From contig WYCW01000002.1 in assembly GCA_011392765.1 (NCBI GenBank), positions 590,917 to 654,916 of the forward strand: a DNA stretch of 64,000 nt. The letters are read 5' to 3'. The notes under the pieces are model-generated. The model made no database searches, was not told the DNA's origin, and saw only the letters and a list, made by a program, of their open reading frames with translations. The DNA is from Candidatus Thiosymbion ectosymbiont of Catanema sp. Cochon2018. Lineage in GTDB: Bacteria > Pseudomonadota > Gammaproteobacteria > Chromatiales > Chromatiaceae. The stretch's first letter is position 1. Each line of letters opens with the position of its first letter. Both the position numbers and the translations under genes were made by a program. Shown here one piece after another: positions 27,597 through 36,753 of the stretch.

Positions 27597-27743
27597 GGTT
27601 GTTGGCTTTTATCTGAGCGCGGACGATTGCGAGGAATCAAGGCTCGGCGAGGAGGAATAGCAGGCCTGTTTCGATGAGCTGCAACGCGGCCGGCGCGGAA
27701 AAGGGCCGCAATCGGACCGTGAACTAATGAATATCAACAGCCC

Positions 27744-29015
27744 CTAAAGCCGGCCATTGTCCTGCTCGACAGCATGCAGCAGACGGTCGTAGATCTCCGG
27801 AAAAGAATAGGCGACCCGGTTCCAGGAAGGAATCAACTTGGCCTCCTGGGGCCCTCTGCTCTGCTCCCAGGCATCCCAGAGAAAACCCCGGAAATAGCCG
27901 ACGGCGGATTCCTCCTCGTGCAGATCGAAGGCCAGCGCATTGACATCCGCATCGTAGCTGTACTTGCGGACGTACTTGAGTGCGGTCTGGTAATAGCTGT
28001 GCAGGATCATATCCACGAAGGCGTCGTCCAACGGCACCCCGTGGGAACGCATATAGGTAAGATAGAACTTGGCGATGTCCACTACCATGCGGTGCAGACC
28101 GCGCTTGGTGTTCTCGGGGGATAGCTCCTGGTGCTTGTGCTCGTAGTTGGGCACCAGGTCGATCTGAGCGATCTGCCGCGAGGTCAGCTGATCGTAGACC
28201 TGGGACAGGGTCGCCACCTCCAGCCCCCAGTCGTAGGCCACATTCAGTCCCCGCGCTAAGTCCGCGGTAAAGCAGAACTCCCCGGCCAAGGCATACTTGA
28301 AGGCACTGTGGTACTGGAAAAAGCGCTCGAGCTCGCGGTGTCCGCGCTGACGCATGATCCGGGACAAGGTTTCGACGAATGGGGCGACGAAAAGCCGCGT
28401 CACACGTCCCTTCAGCGCGCGCTCGGTAGGCGAGATGCGGGCATAGTAACCCTTGCAGAACTGGAAGTGGTTATTCGGATTGACCACCGGCTCGATGAGC
28501 CGTCCCAGCAGGGTTCGATCATAGGTGACGATGTCGCAATCGTGGAGTGCGATCACGCCACCGTTATCGCGGGCGAACAGATAGCCCAAGGCCACCCACA
28601 CCGATTGTCCCTTGCCCTGTACTCCGAAGGCAGTTTTCCCTCGTTCTCCCAACTCGCCCAGCAACTTCTGGAGGCGCGGACCCTCGATCCAGACGATTTG
28701 AACATCCCGGTGCTCGGCCTCGAGGCACCCGAAATATTCCTTCGCCTGGCGGAACTGGTGCTCCTCCGGGGCACCGCCGAGGGCGACCACGATGTTGCCC
28801 AGATACCGCACCTCTTTGATCTGTTCCAGGATGCGGTCGAGCACTCCCGCGTTCTCCATCTCACTGTAGAGCGAGGGCAGCAGCAGGCTGATATTCTGGT
28901 GCCGGGCGTGCTGTTCCAACCGGCGCTCGAGTTCGTCCAGATAGGAGGTCTTGTCGAGGGCATCATAGAGACTATGCAGCGTGGTGATCAGGGGTTCCTG
29001 GTGAAAATCGGCCAT
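27744..29015 (-). CDS. GpgS-like glycosyltransferase
   Basis: About 423 residues from ATG 29015, which follows 'ggaggggagc'. GT-A fold features: ISLLLPSLYSEMENAGVLDR near the N-terminus, NIVVALGGAPEEHQF, then GVIALHDCDIVTYDRTLL with the D-C-D metal/nucleotide site and FQFCKGYYAR. A WGLEVATLSQVYD segment follows. The set fits glucosyl-3-phosphoglycerate synthase-like enzymes (family GT81), which make precursors of the compatible solute glucosylglycerate. No phosphatase partner lies nearby, so the role remains an inference. Confidence 0.75.
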   Translation of the reverse strand: MADFHQEPLITTLHSLYDALDKTSYLDELERRLEQHARHQNISLLLPSLYSEMENAGVLDRILEQIKEVRYLGNIVVALGGAPEEHQFRQAKEYFGCLEAEHRDVQIVWIEGPRLQKLLGELGERGKTAFGVQGKGQSVWVALGYLFARDNGGVIALHDCDIVTYDRTLLGRLIEPVVNPNNHFQFCKGYYARISPTERALKGRVTRLFVAPFVETLSRIMRQRGHRELERFFQYHSAFKYALAGEFCFTADLARGLNVAYDWGLEVATLSQVYDQLTSRQIAQIDLVPNYEHKHQELSPENTKRGLHRMVVDIAKFYLTYMRSHGVPLDDAFVDMILHSYYQTALKYVRKYSYDADVNALAFDLHEEESAVGYFRGFLWDAWEQSRGPQEAKLIPSWNRVAYSFPEIYDRLLHAVEQDNGRL

Positions 29016-29157
29016 GGTGCTCCCCTCCGCGAATTGAGGGCTATTATATACCCGTTGCACGTGAATATTTCGCCGCGATGCACGCCCCTCGCACCCGATA
29101 GCCGCGTTGCGACGGGCTTGCTATAGGTAGCGGCTGGCTGGTTACTGGAGGCCAATC

Positions 29158-30483
29158 ATGACGGCGGAGCGTTCGCCCCTGTGGCGTAAGTTGTTGCTGG
29201 TGCCTCCCATCGCACTCGGAGTGCTCGTCCTGCTCTGGATCGCCGCCGGCAAGGAGCCCCCGGCGACGGCCCGGCGGGGCGAGCCAACGCGCACGGTGCG
29301 GGTAATCGAGGCCCTGGAGCTGGACCTGATCCCGACCGCCGAGGGCTATGGCCCCGTGCGTCCGGCCCGGGTCTGGGAGGCGGTGGCCCAGGTCAAGGGC
29401 CGGGTGGTCGAGGCTCACCCCCGCCTGCGCGACGGTGAGATCCTGGGGCGGGGAACGGAGCTGTTGCGCATCGATCCCGTGGATTACGAGCTGGCCCTGG
29501 CTGAGACCAAGGCCGAGTTGGCCGAGCTCGAGGTGCAGGAGCAAAACGCCCGTACCTCCCTGGCGATCGAGACACGCAATCTGGCGCTCGCCCGCCAGGA
29601 ACTGGAACGCGCCCGTCGCTTGGTCAAAAAGGGCACCACCTCCCGAAGCGCAGTGGATAAAGCGGAACGGACCGTGCTCGGGGCCAGGGCCGCGGAGCAG
29701 AACCTCAGGAACACCCTGGCCCTGATCCCGGTGCGCAGAAAAACGCTCCAGGCCAAGGTAGAGCGCGCGGAACGCAACCTGGCGCATAGCCTCATCCGTG
29801 CCCCCTTCGACCTGCGCGTGGCCGATCTGAAGGTGGAGGCCGATCAATTCGTCTCGGTCGGCCAAACCCTGTTCGCGGGGGATGCGGTGGATCAGGCGGA
29901 GATCGAGGTCCAGGTAGCCATGTCCTCCCTGCGCCGCTTGTTCATCGGCCGGCCGGAATTCAAGCTCGACCCGGCGCGGCTGAGCGAGCAGCTGACGACC
30001 TTGTTGGGCTTTTCTCCCCGAGTACGGCTGGACCTGGGCAACTACCAGGCCGAGTGGGAGGCCCGGTTCGTGCGCTTCGACGACGCAGTAGACGCTCAGA
30101 CCCGCACCATGGGCGTGGTCGTGGCGGTGGACGGCCCCTACGACAAGGTCATACCCGGCTACCGCCCCCCCTTGTCCAAGGGGATGTTCGTGCAGGTAGT
30201 GTTACGCGGCAAGTCGCACCGGGCCCGGATTCTGGTGCCGCGGTCGGCGGTACGCGACGGGACAGTGCTGGTAGTGGACCAGGATCACCGCCTGCGCCGC
30301 CGCCCGGTGACGGTGCTGTTCAGTCAGGGGCAGATCTCGGTTATCGAGCAGGGGCTTACCCCCGGCGAGCAGGTCCTGGTCTCCGACCTGGTACCAGCGG
30401 TGGAGGGCATGCTGCTGCAACCGACTGTCGATAAGAAGCTGGTCGCGGTGCTGACCGCCGCCGCAGAGGGAGATGGGTCGTGA
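29158..30483 (+). CDS. RND efflux periplasmic adaptor (MFP)
   Basis: A 441-residue HlyD-type membrane fusion protein. One N-terminal membrane segment (LLLVPPIALGVLVLLWIAAG) anchors it; residues about 70-95 form the lipoyl half (VKGRVVEAHPRLRDGEILG), a long coiled-coil hairpin follows (residues about 105-215), then the second lipoyl half (IRAPFDLRVADLKVEADQFV) and beta-barrel domains. It links an inner-membrane RND pump to an outer-membrane channel. It ends inside the first codons of the pump gene (4-base overlap), so both are one operon. No outer-membrane gene is adjacent. Confidence 0.9.
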   Translation: MTAERSPLWRKLLLVPPIALGVLVLLWIAAGKEPPATARRGEPTRTVRVIEALELDLIPTAEGYGPVRPARVWEAVAQVKGRVVEAHPRLRDGEILGRGTELLRIDPVDYELALAETKAELAELEVQEQNARTSLAIETRNLALARQELERARRLVKKGTTSRSAVDKAERTVLGARAAEQNLRNTLALIPVRRKTLQAKVERAERNLAHSLIRAPFDLRVADLKVEADQFVSVGQTLFAGDAVDQAEIEVQVAMSSLRRLFIGRPEFKLDPARLSEQLTTLLGFSPRVRLDLGNYQAEWEARFVRFDDAVDAQTRTMGVVVAVDGPYDKVIPGYRPPLSKGMFVQVVLRGKSHRARILVPRSAVRDGTVLVVDQDHRLRRRPVTVLFSQGQISVIEQGLTPGEQVLVSDLVPAVEGMLLQPTVDKKLVAVLTAAAEGDGS

Positions 30484-33400
30484 TCGCCTGGTTCGCCCAC
30501 CACCCGACGGCGGCCAATCTGCTCATGGCCGCCATCATGATCTTAGGGCTGACCGCGATACCGGGTCTGCAACGCGAGACCCTGCCGGAGATCAAGAACA
30601 CCAAGGTGGAGATCCGGGTTCTCTACCGGGGCGCCACCCCCGCCGAGGTGGAAGACGCCGTCTGCCGGCGCCTGGAAGACGCCCTGGAAGGCATCAAGGA
30701 CCTCGATGAGCTGCGCTGCGATGCCCGAGAAGGCGTCGGTACGGCGACCGTCGTGATGCGCGAGGGAGAAGACATGGCGCGCTTCCTGGACGACGTGAAG
30801 TCCGAGGTGGACGCCATCGACGACTTCCCCGACCAGACCGAACTGCCCATAATCACCGAGCTGGGCCGTACTGAACCTGTGGTTTCGGTAGCCGTGACCG
30901 GCCCCGGGGACCCGATCGCCCTCAAGGCCTACGCGGAAGACCTCAAGGACCGGCTACTGGCCCTGGACGAGATTGCCGAGGTAACGGTCAGCGGCTTTTC
31001 CGACCACCACATCCGCATTGAGATCCCGGCCTGGCGCCTGCGCCAGTATGGGCTGTCTACCGACCAGGTCGCCGAGGCCATACGCCGGCACAGCGTCGGC
31101 AGCCCGGCCGGGCGCCTGGAAGGCGGTCCCGAAGATCTGCTGCTGCGCTTCGACGACCAACGCAAGACCGTCGATGCCTTTCGTGATCTGGTGGTCATCT
31201 CGGGCGCTACCGGCGCCGCGATCCGCCTGGGGGAAATCGCCACCATCAGCGACCGCTTCGATCGGGACGAAGACAAGATCCTGTTCAACGGCCGCCGCGC
31301 GGCGATACTCGAGATCGCCAAGACCCGCGCCCAGGACATCCTGGTGGTACTGGGCACGGTCAAGACCTTTATCGCCGCCGAGCGGGAACGGGTTCCCGAG
31401 GGCATCGCCCTGACCCTCACCCAAGACCGCGCCTCGGTGGTGCAGGACCGCCTGGACCTGCTGATACGCAACGGTTCCCAGGGCTTGGTGTTGGTGCTCC
31501 TGGTGCTCTGGTTGTTCTTCGGTATCCGCTACAGCCTGTGGGTCACCCTGGGCCTGCCCGTTTCCTTTCTCGGCGCCCTGTTCATCCTGCCCATGGTGGG
31601 GGTTACCATCAACATGATCTCCATGGTGGGCCTGCTGATCGGGATCGGCCTGCTCATGGACGACGCCATCGTGATCGCCGAAAACATCGCCGCCAGAATG
31701 GCCCGGGGCGACCCACCCATGCAGGCGGCCATCGCCGGGGCCAGACAAGTCCTGCCGGGGGTCCTCTCCTCCTTCGCCACTACCCTCCTGGTCTTCGGCT
31801 CCCTGGCCTTCATTACCGGAGAGATCGGTCAGATCCTCCGGGTTATGCCCATCGTACTCATCCTGGTCATTTCGGTCAGCCTGGTCGAGGCCTTTTTCAT
31901 TCTGCCCAATCATCTGGGCCACTCCCTGGCCCACCTGCAACGGAGCGCTCCATCGCGTCTCCGGACCGGCTTCGAGCGCGGTTTCGAGCGGTTCCGGGAG
32001 CGTCGCTTCGGGCCTCTGCTCGACCGCGCCGTGGACTACCGTTACCTCACTCTGGGCCTGATCGTCATGTTCCTGATCCTGGCGCTGGCCATGCCCGCCG
32101 GGGGCTATCTCAAGTTCGTACCCTTTCCCGACTTGGATGGGGACCTGGTAGAGGCCCGGATCCTGCTCCCCCAGGGCACCCCGCTGGCGCGGACCGAACA
32201 GGTGGTGGAGCAGTTGACGGCGGCCCTGGAGCGGGTTAATAAGCACTTCAAGCCACGTCAGCCCGAGGGCCAGGACCTGGTGCGCAACCAGGCGGTCATC
32301 TTCGGCCAGAATCCGGACGCCTACGAGAACGGCCCCCACGTGGCCCGCGTGTTCGCGGACCTGCTGAGCACCGAGATCCGCGATGCCCCCCTGGACGAAT
32401 TCCTCAACCTCTGGCGGGAGGAGACCGGAGATTTGGCCGATGTCATCGCCGTCAAGTTCACCGAACCCGCCATCGGCCCCGGTGGTCGCGCCATCGACCT
32501 GCGCCTGTTCGGCTACGACCTGGATCGACTCAAGGCCGCAGCGGCCGAGCTCCAGGAATGGCTGCGGGGTTTTGTGGGGGTCCTGGACCTGAGCGACGAC
32601 CTGCGCCCCGGCAAGCGCGAGTACCGCCTGCACCTCAAGCCGGGTGCGGGCGTGCTGGGACTGGACGCCAAGACCGTAGCCGATCAGATACGCGGGGCCT
32701 TTCAGGGCATCAAGGTCGATGAATTTCCGGTGGGACCGGAGTCCTACGAGGTAAACCTGCGGCTGGTGGCCGCGGACCGGATCGGACCCGAGAGCCTGGA
32801 AGACTTCACCATCATCGGCCGCGACGGTGCCCTGATCCCCCTGTCGGTGGTCGCCGACATCAAAGAAGTGCGCGGCTGGGCCCGCATCCACCGCGTGAAC
32901 GGCCAGCGCGCCATCAGTATTCAAGGGGACCTCGACCGCAACCTGGCCAATGCCCAGGAGCTATTGACCCTGGCCGGCTCCCAGTTCATACCGGGTCTCC
33001 TCGAACGCTACCCGGAGCTGCGTTTCGAGGTGGAGGGGCAAGGCAAGGAAGGGGCCAAGACCAGCCAATCCATCGGCCGCAACGTCCTGCTCGGGATGAT
33101 CGGCGTCTACATGCTGCTCGCCCTGCAATTCCGCGGCTATCTCGCCCCCATCACCGTCATGCTCGTCATCCCCACCGCCCTCATCGGGGTCGTGTTCGGA
33201 CACCTGGCCCTGGGACTCGACCTCACCCTGCCCAGCATCGTCGGCATGGCCTCCCTGTTCGGCGTCGTCGTCAACGACTCCATCCTGCTGGTCTTCTTCA
33301 TCCGCGACGCCCGGGCACATGGCATCCCGGTGCCCCAGGCGGCCAAGCAGGCGGGACGAGAACGCTTCCGGCCCATCCTCCTCACCTCCATCAGCACCAT

Positions 33401-33596
33401 CGCCGGCCTCACCCCCCTGCTCTTGGAAAAGAGCCTCCAGGCCCAGGTCCTGATCCCCTTGGCCGCCAGTCTCGCCTTCGGCCTCGCGGCGGCCACCCTC
33501 GCGGCCCTGTTTCTGGTCCCGGCCGTCTATGCGATTTTGGATGATTTCGGGTGGTTGGGGGCGCTCGATTCGGCGGATGACCGCGAGACGGTTTGA
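30480..33596 (+). CDS. RND-family efflux permease
   Basis: A complete 1038-residue HAE-type RND transporter. N-terminal helix (FAHHPTAANLLMAAIMILGL), periplasmic porter domain, then the TM2-6 block with MVGLLIGIGLLMDDAIVIAE (the proton-relay Asp pair region), a second porter domain, and the C-terminal block FGVVVNDSILLVFFIRDARA, PILLTSISTIAGLTPLL. It exports hydrophobic or amphiphilic compounds with proton influx; the substrate is not determined. Start ATG-like GTG 30480 overlaps the adaptor stop. Its last 200 bases recur as partial copies at 39.5 and 40.6 kb, with shorter tails at 33.93 and 40.9 kb. Confidence 0.93.
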   Translation: MIAWFAHHPTAANLLMAAIMILGLTAIPGLQRETLPEIKNTKVEIRVLYRGATPAEVEDAVCRRLEDALEGIKDLDELRCDAREGVGTATVVMREGEDMARFLDDVKSEVDAIDDFPDQTELPIITELGRTEPVVSVAVTGPGDPIALKAYAEDLKDRLLALDEIAEVTVSGFSDHHIRIEIPAWRLRQYGLSTDQVAEAIRRHSVGSPAGRLEGGPEDLLLRFDDQRKTVDAFRDLVVISGATGAAIRLGEIATISDRFDRDEDKILFNGRRAAILEIAKTRAQDILVVLGTVKTFIAAERERVPEGIALTLTQDRASVVQDRLDLLIRNGSQGLVLVLLVLWLFFGIRYSLWVTLGLPVSFLGALFILPMVGVTINMISMVGLLIGIGLLMDDAIVIAENIAARMARGDPPMQAAIAGARQVLPGVLSSFATTLLVFGSLAFITGEIGQILRVMPIVLILVISVSLVEAFFILPNHLGHSLAHLQRSAPSRLRTGFERGFERFRERRFGPLLDRAVDYRYLTLGLIVMFLILALAMPAGGYLKFVPFPDLDGDLVEARILLPQGTPLARTEQVVEQLTAALERVNKHFKPRQPEGQDLVRNQAVIFGQNPDAYENGPHVARVFADLLSTEIRDAPLDEFLNLWREETGDLADVIAVKFTEPAIGPGGRAIDLRLFGYDLDRLKAAAAELQEWLRGFVGVLDLSDDLRPGKREYRLHLKPGAGVLGLDAKTVADQIRGAFQGIKVDEFPVGPESYEVNLRLVAADRIGPESLEDFTIIGRDGALIPLSVVADIKEVRGWARIHRVNGQRAISIQGDLDRNLANAQELLTLAGSQFIPGLLERYPELRFEVEGQGKEGAKTSQSIGRNVLLGMIGVYMLLALQFRGYLAPITVMLVIPTALIGVVFGHLALGLDLTLPSIVGMASLFGVVVNDSILLVFFIRDARAHGIPVPQAAKQAGRERFRPILLTSISTIAGLTPLLLEKSLQAQVLIPLAASLAFGLAAATLAALFLVPAVYAILDDFGWLGALDSADDRETV

Positions 33597-34022
33597 ACCG
33601 CCGAGGCGCAAGGGGCGCAAAGCCGAATAGGGCTTACTTATAAATCCGCAGATTACGCAGATTTTCACAGATTATTTCGTTTCTCATCTGCGAAAATCTG
33701 TGGATTCAAAATAAGGATCGTAGGTTGGGCAAAGTCCGCCAAGGACGGCGGGCGTGCCCAACACGACCGAATAATTTTTCCTATGCTCAATCCGGCATAG
33801 GCTACCAGTCGCCAGTCACCCGCTGCCAGCCGCCGGAAGCTGGTGACTGGTAGCTGGCGACTGGTTCGTCGGGAGAGACCGAGGCAACAAGTTATCCGCG
33901 GATCTTGTCGGGTCCCGAATGATTCCGTGGATGACCGCGAGACGGTTTGAACCGCAAAGGCGCAAAGGGTAGGATGGGCTGTGCCCATTTCGAGAACCAA
34001 TATGCAGACGGATTTATCATAC
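33597..34022. repeat. Repeat-rich spacer behind RND operon
   Basis: Contains 'gcagattacgcagattttca' near-palindromes (33650-33710), a 'taggttgggcaaagtccgcc' unit (33719-33765), and a hairpin of 'accagtcgccagtcacc'/'ctggtgactggtagctgg' arms (33795-33865, related to 41020-41085). At 33932-33970 there is a short copy of the RND 3' tail ('gatgaccgcgagacggtttg' then 'aaccgcaaaggcgcaaaggg'). No gene is supported. Confidence 0.65.
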
Positions 34023-34466
34023 ATGAAGATATATTTTGATGTTTGTTGTTTGAATCGACCTTTTGATGATCAAACTCAGGATAGGATTCGCCTTGAATCG
34101 GAAGCCATCCTTATGATACTAAAACATATCGAGGAAAATGATTGGCAATGGATAAGTAGTGATGCTGTTCTTTATGAAATGCATAAAACTCCAAATGACG
34201 AAAGAAGAGAAAGGCTAAATTCCCTCAACTCGCGTTCGACTTCGCACATTCCAGTAAATCGGCTCATTCTTGCAAGATCAGCGGAAATGCAAATAATGGG
34301 GTTTAAAACCTATGATGCATTGCATATTGCATGCGCGGAAAAAGCAGCCGCAGATGTATTGCTATCCACGGATGATAGGTTATTGAAAAAAGCAAAAACA
34401 AACCAGCATAGTCTCAAGATAAAAATTGATAATCCACTTACCTGGCTACAAAAGGTGGCGCAATGA
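34023..34466 (+). CDS. PIN-domain ribonuclease (VapC-like)
   Basis: About 147 residues from ATG 34023. MKIYFDVCCLNRPFDDQTQD holds the first catalytic Asp; a middle ILMILKHIEENDWQWISSDA; KTYDALHIACAEKAAADVLL is the central D-A-x-H motif; STDDRLLKKA supplies the last acidic residues. This is a PIN-domain nuclease of the COG4634/VapC-like type. It is AT-rich relative to the RND genes and overlaps the next small gene by 4 bases. An attC site closes the pair downstream, so it travelled as a gene cassette. Confidence 0.82.
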   Translation: MKIYFDVCCLNRPFDDQTQDRIRLESEAILMILKHIEENDWQWISSDAVLYEMHKTPNDERRERLNSLNSRSTSHIPVNRLILARSAEMQIMGFKTYDALHIACAEKAAADVLLSTDDRLLKKAKTNQHSLKIKIDNPLTWLQKVAQ

Positions 34467-34675
34467 ATACTCAAGCTGTAACACTTAATGAAATACGAAA
34501 ACTCGGAATCGAGGCATTAACGACGCACTTAGGTGCTGTTGGCATGATTCGTTTCCTACAGCAAGGTGAAACTGGATGGGGAGATTATACCAATGATAGA
34601 GAAAAGTGGCTTGGCAATCCAAGTTTAGAGGAAATTTACGGAGAAATTCAAAATCTGACAAAAGGCTCAAGCTGA
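34463..34675 (+). CDS. Small partner of PIN protein, probable antitoxin
   Basis: A 70-residue protein with ATG inside the PIN stop region. It contains TLNEIRKLGIEALTTHLGAV and MIRFLQQGETGWGDYTNDRE, then KWLGNPSLEEIYGEI. I recognise this as a small protein often found coupled to PIN-domain genes, but no named family. Gene order toxin first, overlap, and shared cassette point to an antitoxin. Its TGA stop lies within the following attC, as is common for cassette genes. Confidence 0.68.
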   Translation: MNTQAVTLNEIRKLGIEALTTHLGAVGMIRFLQQGETGWGDYTNDREKWLGNPSLEEIYGEIQNLTKGSS

Positions 34676-34731
34676 CCGCCAAAAGTGCCGCTTCGCTCTG
34701 CTTTTGGTGGCAGCTTAGCCTTTCGTTGGGT
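34653..34731 (+). other. attC site
   Basis: R' GTTGGGT (34725-34731) matches GTTRRRY. Arms GGCTCAAGCTGACCGCCAAAAG and CTTTTGGTGGCAGCTTAGCC pair over about 18 bases with unpaired single bases, around the TGCCGCTTCGCTCTG loop. R'' ATCTGAC (34653) differs by one base from RYYYAAC. It lies on the far side of the integrase from the main array. Confidence 0.7.
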
Positions 34732-34777
34732 GCCTGAGCCAAGCCGTTATGTCCCAAAACCATGAGCCAGAGCGGGA

Positions 34778-34837
34778 ACGGGGTCAGGTCTTGATCCGTG
34801 ACCCTTGAAGGCACAGGTCAAGACCTGACCCCTTTCC
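34778..34837. repeat. Inverted repeat truncating the integrase gene
   Basis: 'ggggtcaggtcttga' (34780-34794) and 'tcaagacctgacccc' (34818-34832) are perfect inverted repeats around 23 bases. The integrase-like frame breaks off at their edge. Confidence 0.7.
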
Positions 34838-35590
34838 CATTTGGACGGAAAAACATACTGCCAGCCTCACTCCCGGTTCGCGTTCGGATATTTCCTTTCC
34901 AAAGCGTATGGGAGGTATACTGCTCCCAGACCAACGTCGAGATCCTGCTCATGAATGGCCTCAACCCTCCGCAAATGCTCCCGAAGGGGTCCCATCATAG
35001 GTTCCGGAAGCATCGTCACCCGGTCCTTGCCGCCCTTACCATTGCGGACCGTGATTTGCTTCATCTCGAAATCCAGGTCCTTTACCCGCAGCCGCACGCA
35101 CTCCATCAGCCGCATCCCCGTGCCGTAGAGCGGGCTCGCCATCAACCAGTCGAGCCCTTCCATGTGCGCGAGCAACATCCGCACCTCGTTCACGGTCAAA
35201 ACCACCGGAAGCTTTTGCGAGCGTTTGGCCCGCTGCATGTTTTCCATCCAGGGAAGCTCGATCCCCAAGACCTCCCGGTAAGGGCTTGCAATTTTGGGTG
35301 GAGGTGGCTACCCCACCAACAGTGGCGAGATGTGTGAGAAAAGCCGCCACCTCCGGCGCGCTCATCTTCGCGGGATGACGCTTGGCGTGAAACAAGATAA
35401 AGCGGCGAATCCAATCCGGATAGGCTTGCTCGGTGCGGATGCTGTAGCGCTTAAAACGGATTTTGTCCTGCACCTGGTCGAGCAGGCGGAGTTTGGTCTG
35501 CGTTCCGGCGGAGGGGGTATTTCCCCTGTCAGTACCTGACGGGTTTGTCCTATCTACTGGCAATATATACAGGCACTTGCGAACAGGCAA
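34838..35590 (-). pseudogene. intI: Integron integrase, inactivated
   Basis: On the minus strand LRLLDQVQDKIRFKRYSIRT and AYPDWIRRFILFHAKRHPAK form the core-binding domain; after a frameshift near 35290, VLGIELPWMENMQRAK leads to the catalytic part YGTGMRLMECVRLRVKDLDF (with the first catalytic Arg) and the IntI-specific patch VYLPYALERKYPNANRE. The next codon is TGA (34869-34867) where IntI has Trp, then GWQYVFPSK continues in frame before the gene ends. The C-terminal H-x-x-R and Tyr nucleophile segments are missing. So a frameshift, a nonsense codon and a 3' deletion make it non-functional. The insertion patch marks it as IntI and not another tyrosine recombinase. Confidence 0.88.
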
Positions 35591-35655
35591 GCAGATTAGA
35601 CCTCACTTTCGACGTATTTTCTTACGTCGCTTTTGAGGTCTACTAGAAGTTAGGC
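35591..35655 (+). other. attI-like insertion site
   Basis: The core GTTAGGC (35649-35655) lies about 60 bases upstream of the integrase 5' end, where attI is expected. A strong hairpin (AGACCTCA 35598-35605 with TGAGGTCT 35634-35641, inner CGACGTA/TACGTCG) fills the space before it. The first cassette starts at this core. Confidence 0.6.
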
Positions 35656-35714
35656 TCATGTTAGCCTTTCAATCACTCAACACCGAAGGAAACATTTATG
35701 GAAATAGAAAATTG

Positions 35715-35815
35715 GGAAAATTGAAGTAGCAAAGGCAATGAAGCAAGAAGAAATCAGTATAACAATCATTGCCAAAACTTCAGGGCTTTCAATCGAAGAG
35801 ATTGAAAAACTATAA
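35715..35815 (+). pseudogene. C-terminal fragment of an Rpn-family protein
   Basis: One frame reads KIEVAKAMKQEEISITIIAK then TSGLSIEEIEKL and stops at 35815. This matches the short helical C-terminal tail of Rpn/PD-(D/E)XK transposase-like proteins. Nothing of the nuclease domain precedes it, so it is a leftover or a tiny cassette gene. It sits in the first cassette position between the attI-like core and the attC at 35872. Confidence 0.6.
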
Positions 35816-35871
35816 GCTAAATCAAGAAAAGGGGCCAGGCTCAATTGACGGTCGTTTTTCACAGCCCATTC

Positions 35872-35972
35872 GCCTAACATTCGGCTGCAGGCGACCCAAT
35901 GCCGCGGTCCGGCTCCTCAGCGACCTTCAAGCTCAGAGCCACGCGGCATTAGCCGCCTGAGCCCAAACGTTA
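35872..35972 (+). other. attC site split by group II intron
   Basis: R'' GCCTAAC is at 35872-35878; GGCTGCAGGCG pairs with CGCCTGAGCC with one extra base, and AATGCCGCG pairs with CGCGGCATT, giving a long attC stem. The expected R' GTTAGGC is cut after GTTA (35969-35972); the missing GGC is found at 36754-36756, right after the intron. Confidence 0.82.
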
Positions 35973-36753
35973 GTGCGCCGCGCAAAGCGCGGCGCATCTA
36001 GTCGGGTGAAAGTCCCGACATGGTAAGGGCTAACCACCCACCATTACCGCGTGTTGCGCCTCTGGCGGAGCGGTAACGGCGGTAAGAAACTGCGGTTACA
36101 GGCGAACAAGAGAGGTGAAGCGTACACCGGGTATGTTGTAGACTGTAGGGGAATGCAGACCCCGAAAGCTGGTATCGCTTCGAAAAGGCGGTTCTGGTCG
36201 GCGCGCGTGGTAACGTGCGTGAAGCCAACACGAACCAGGCGTGAGGGTGAGCCTGGAAAGGGCCAGCGGAGTTCTCAAGCGGTGGTATGCAACAAGAGAT
36301 GCGTCGTGAACGCGGGAGACCCCGTGAGCTCCTGGTCGGAACCGGCGGTAGAGATAAGGCATACAGGTAATGAGGCACAAATGGGAAACCGGGAAACAGA
36401 GTTAGACTGGAGCCTAAGTCCTACTGAGATGACCGGGGCAGGTAAGCGAGCCGAACCCCGACAAAGGGAAAAGTAGCTGAAGGCTTTGGGGGAGTCGGAT
36501 CACCCCAGAGTACTCCGAGACGGTAGGGCCGCTCACAGGGGGAAGGGGGTGACAGTCATGCGGACTCATCAAAGGAAACCGCTTCGGGACAAAGTCGGGC
36601 CTGATACCAAGAGGACAACCTTCCGGATGGGAATCTCGACGGGGCGATAGGCGCCCTCTGCGAGAGTGAGCATGGCTGAGGAGCCCGGTGCGGGAAAACC
36701 GCACGCCGGGATCTGTGCCGGGGGCGCCGGGTAACCGGCGTCCCTACTGCGAC
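35973..36753 (+). mobile_element. Group II intron lacking its reverse transcriptase
   Basis: The 5' end is GTGCG (35973), followed by domain I elements including 'gtgaaagtcccgac' near 36005. Domain V is clear at 36681-36715: GAGCCCGGTGCGGGAAAACC pairing back through GCACGCCGGG, with the catalytic AGC. Domain VI (36720-36753) is a hairpin with the branch-point A in CCTACTGCGAC, ending at 36753. Only the first residues of an intron-encoded protein remain in domain IV (MRTHQRKPLRDKVGP near 36558) before stops. At about 780 bases it needs a maturase in trans to splice or move. Splicing would rejoin GTTA and GGC into a perfect attC core. Confidence 0.85.

Noticed and set aside
30954-32924. Very long minus-strand open frame inside the RND permease gene
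   Set aside because: Shadow of the high-GC plus-strand gene; Gln/Asp/His-rich translation with no start signal. The plus strand has all RND motifs.
36051-36476. Open frames across the group II intron
   Set aside because: They lie in RNA domains I-III of the intron; no protein family features. The remnant of the intron-encoded protein is only a few residues long near 36558.
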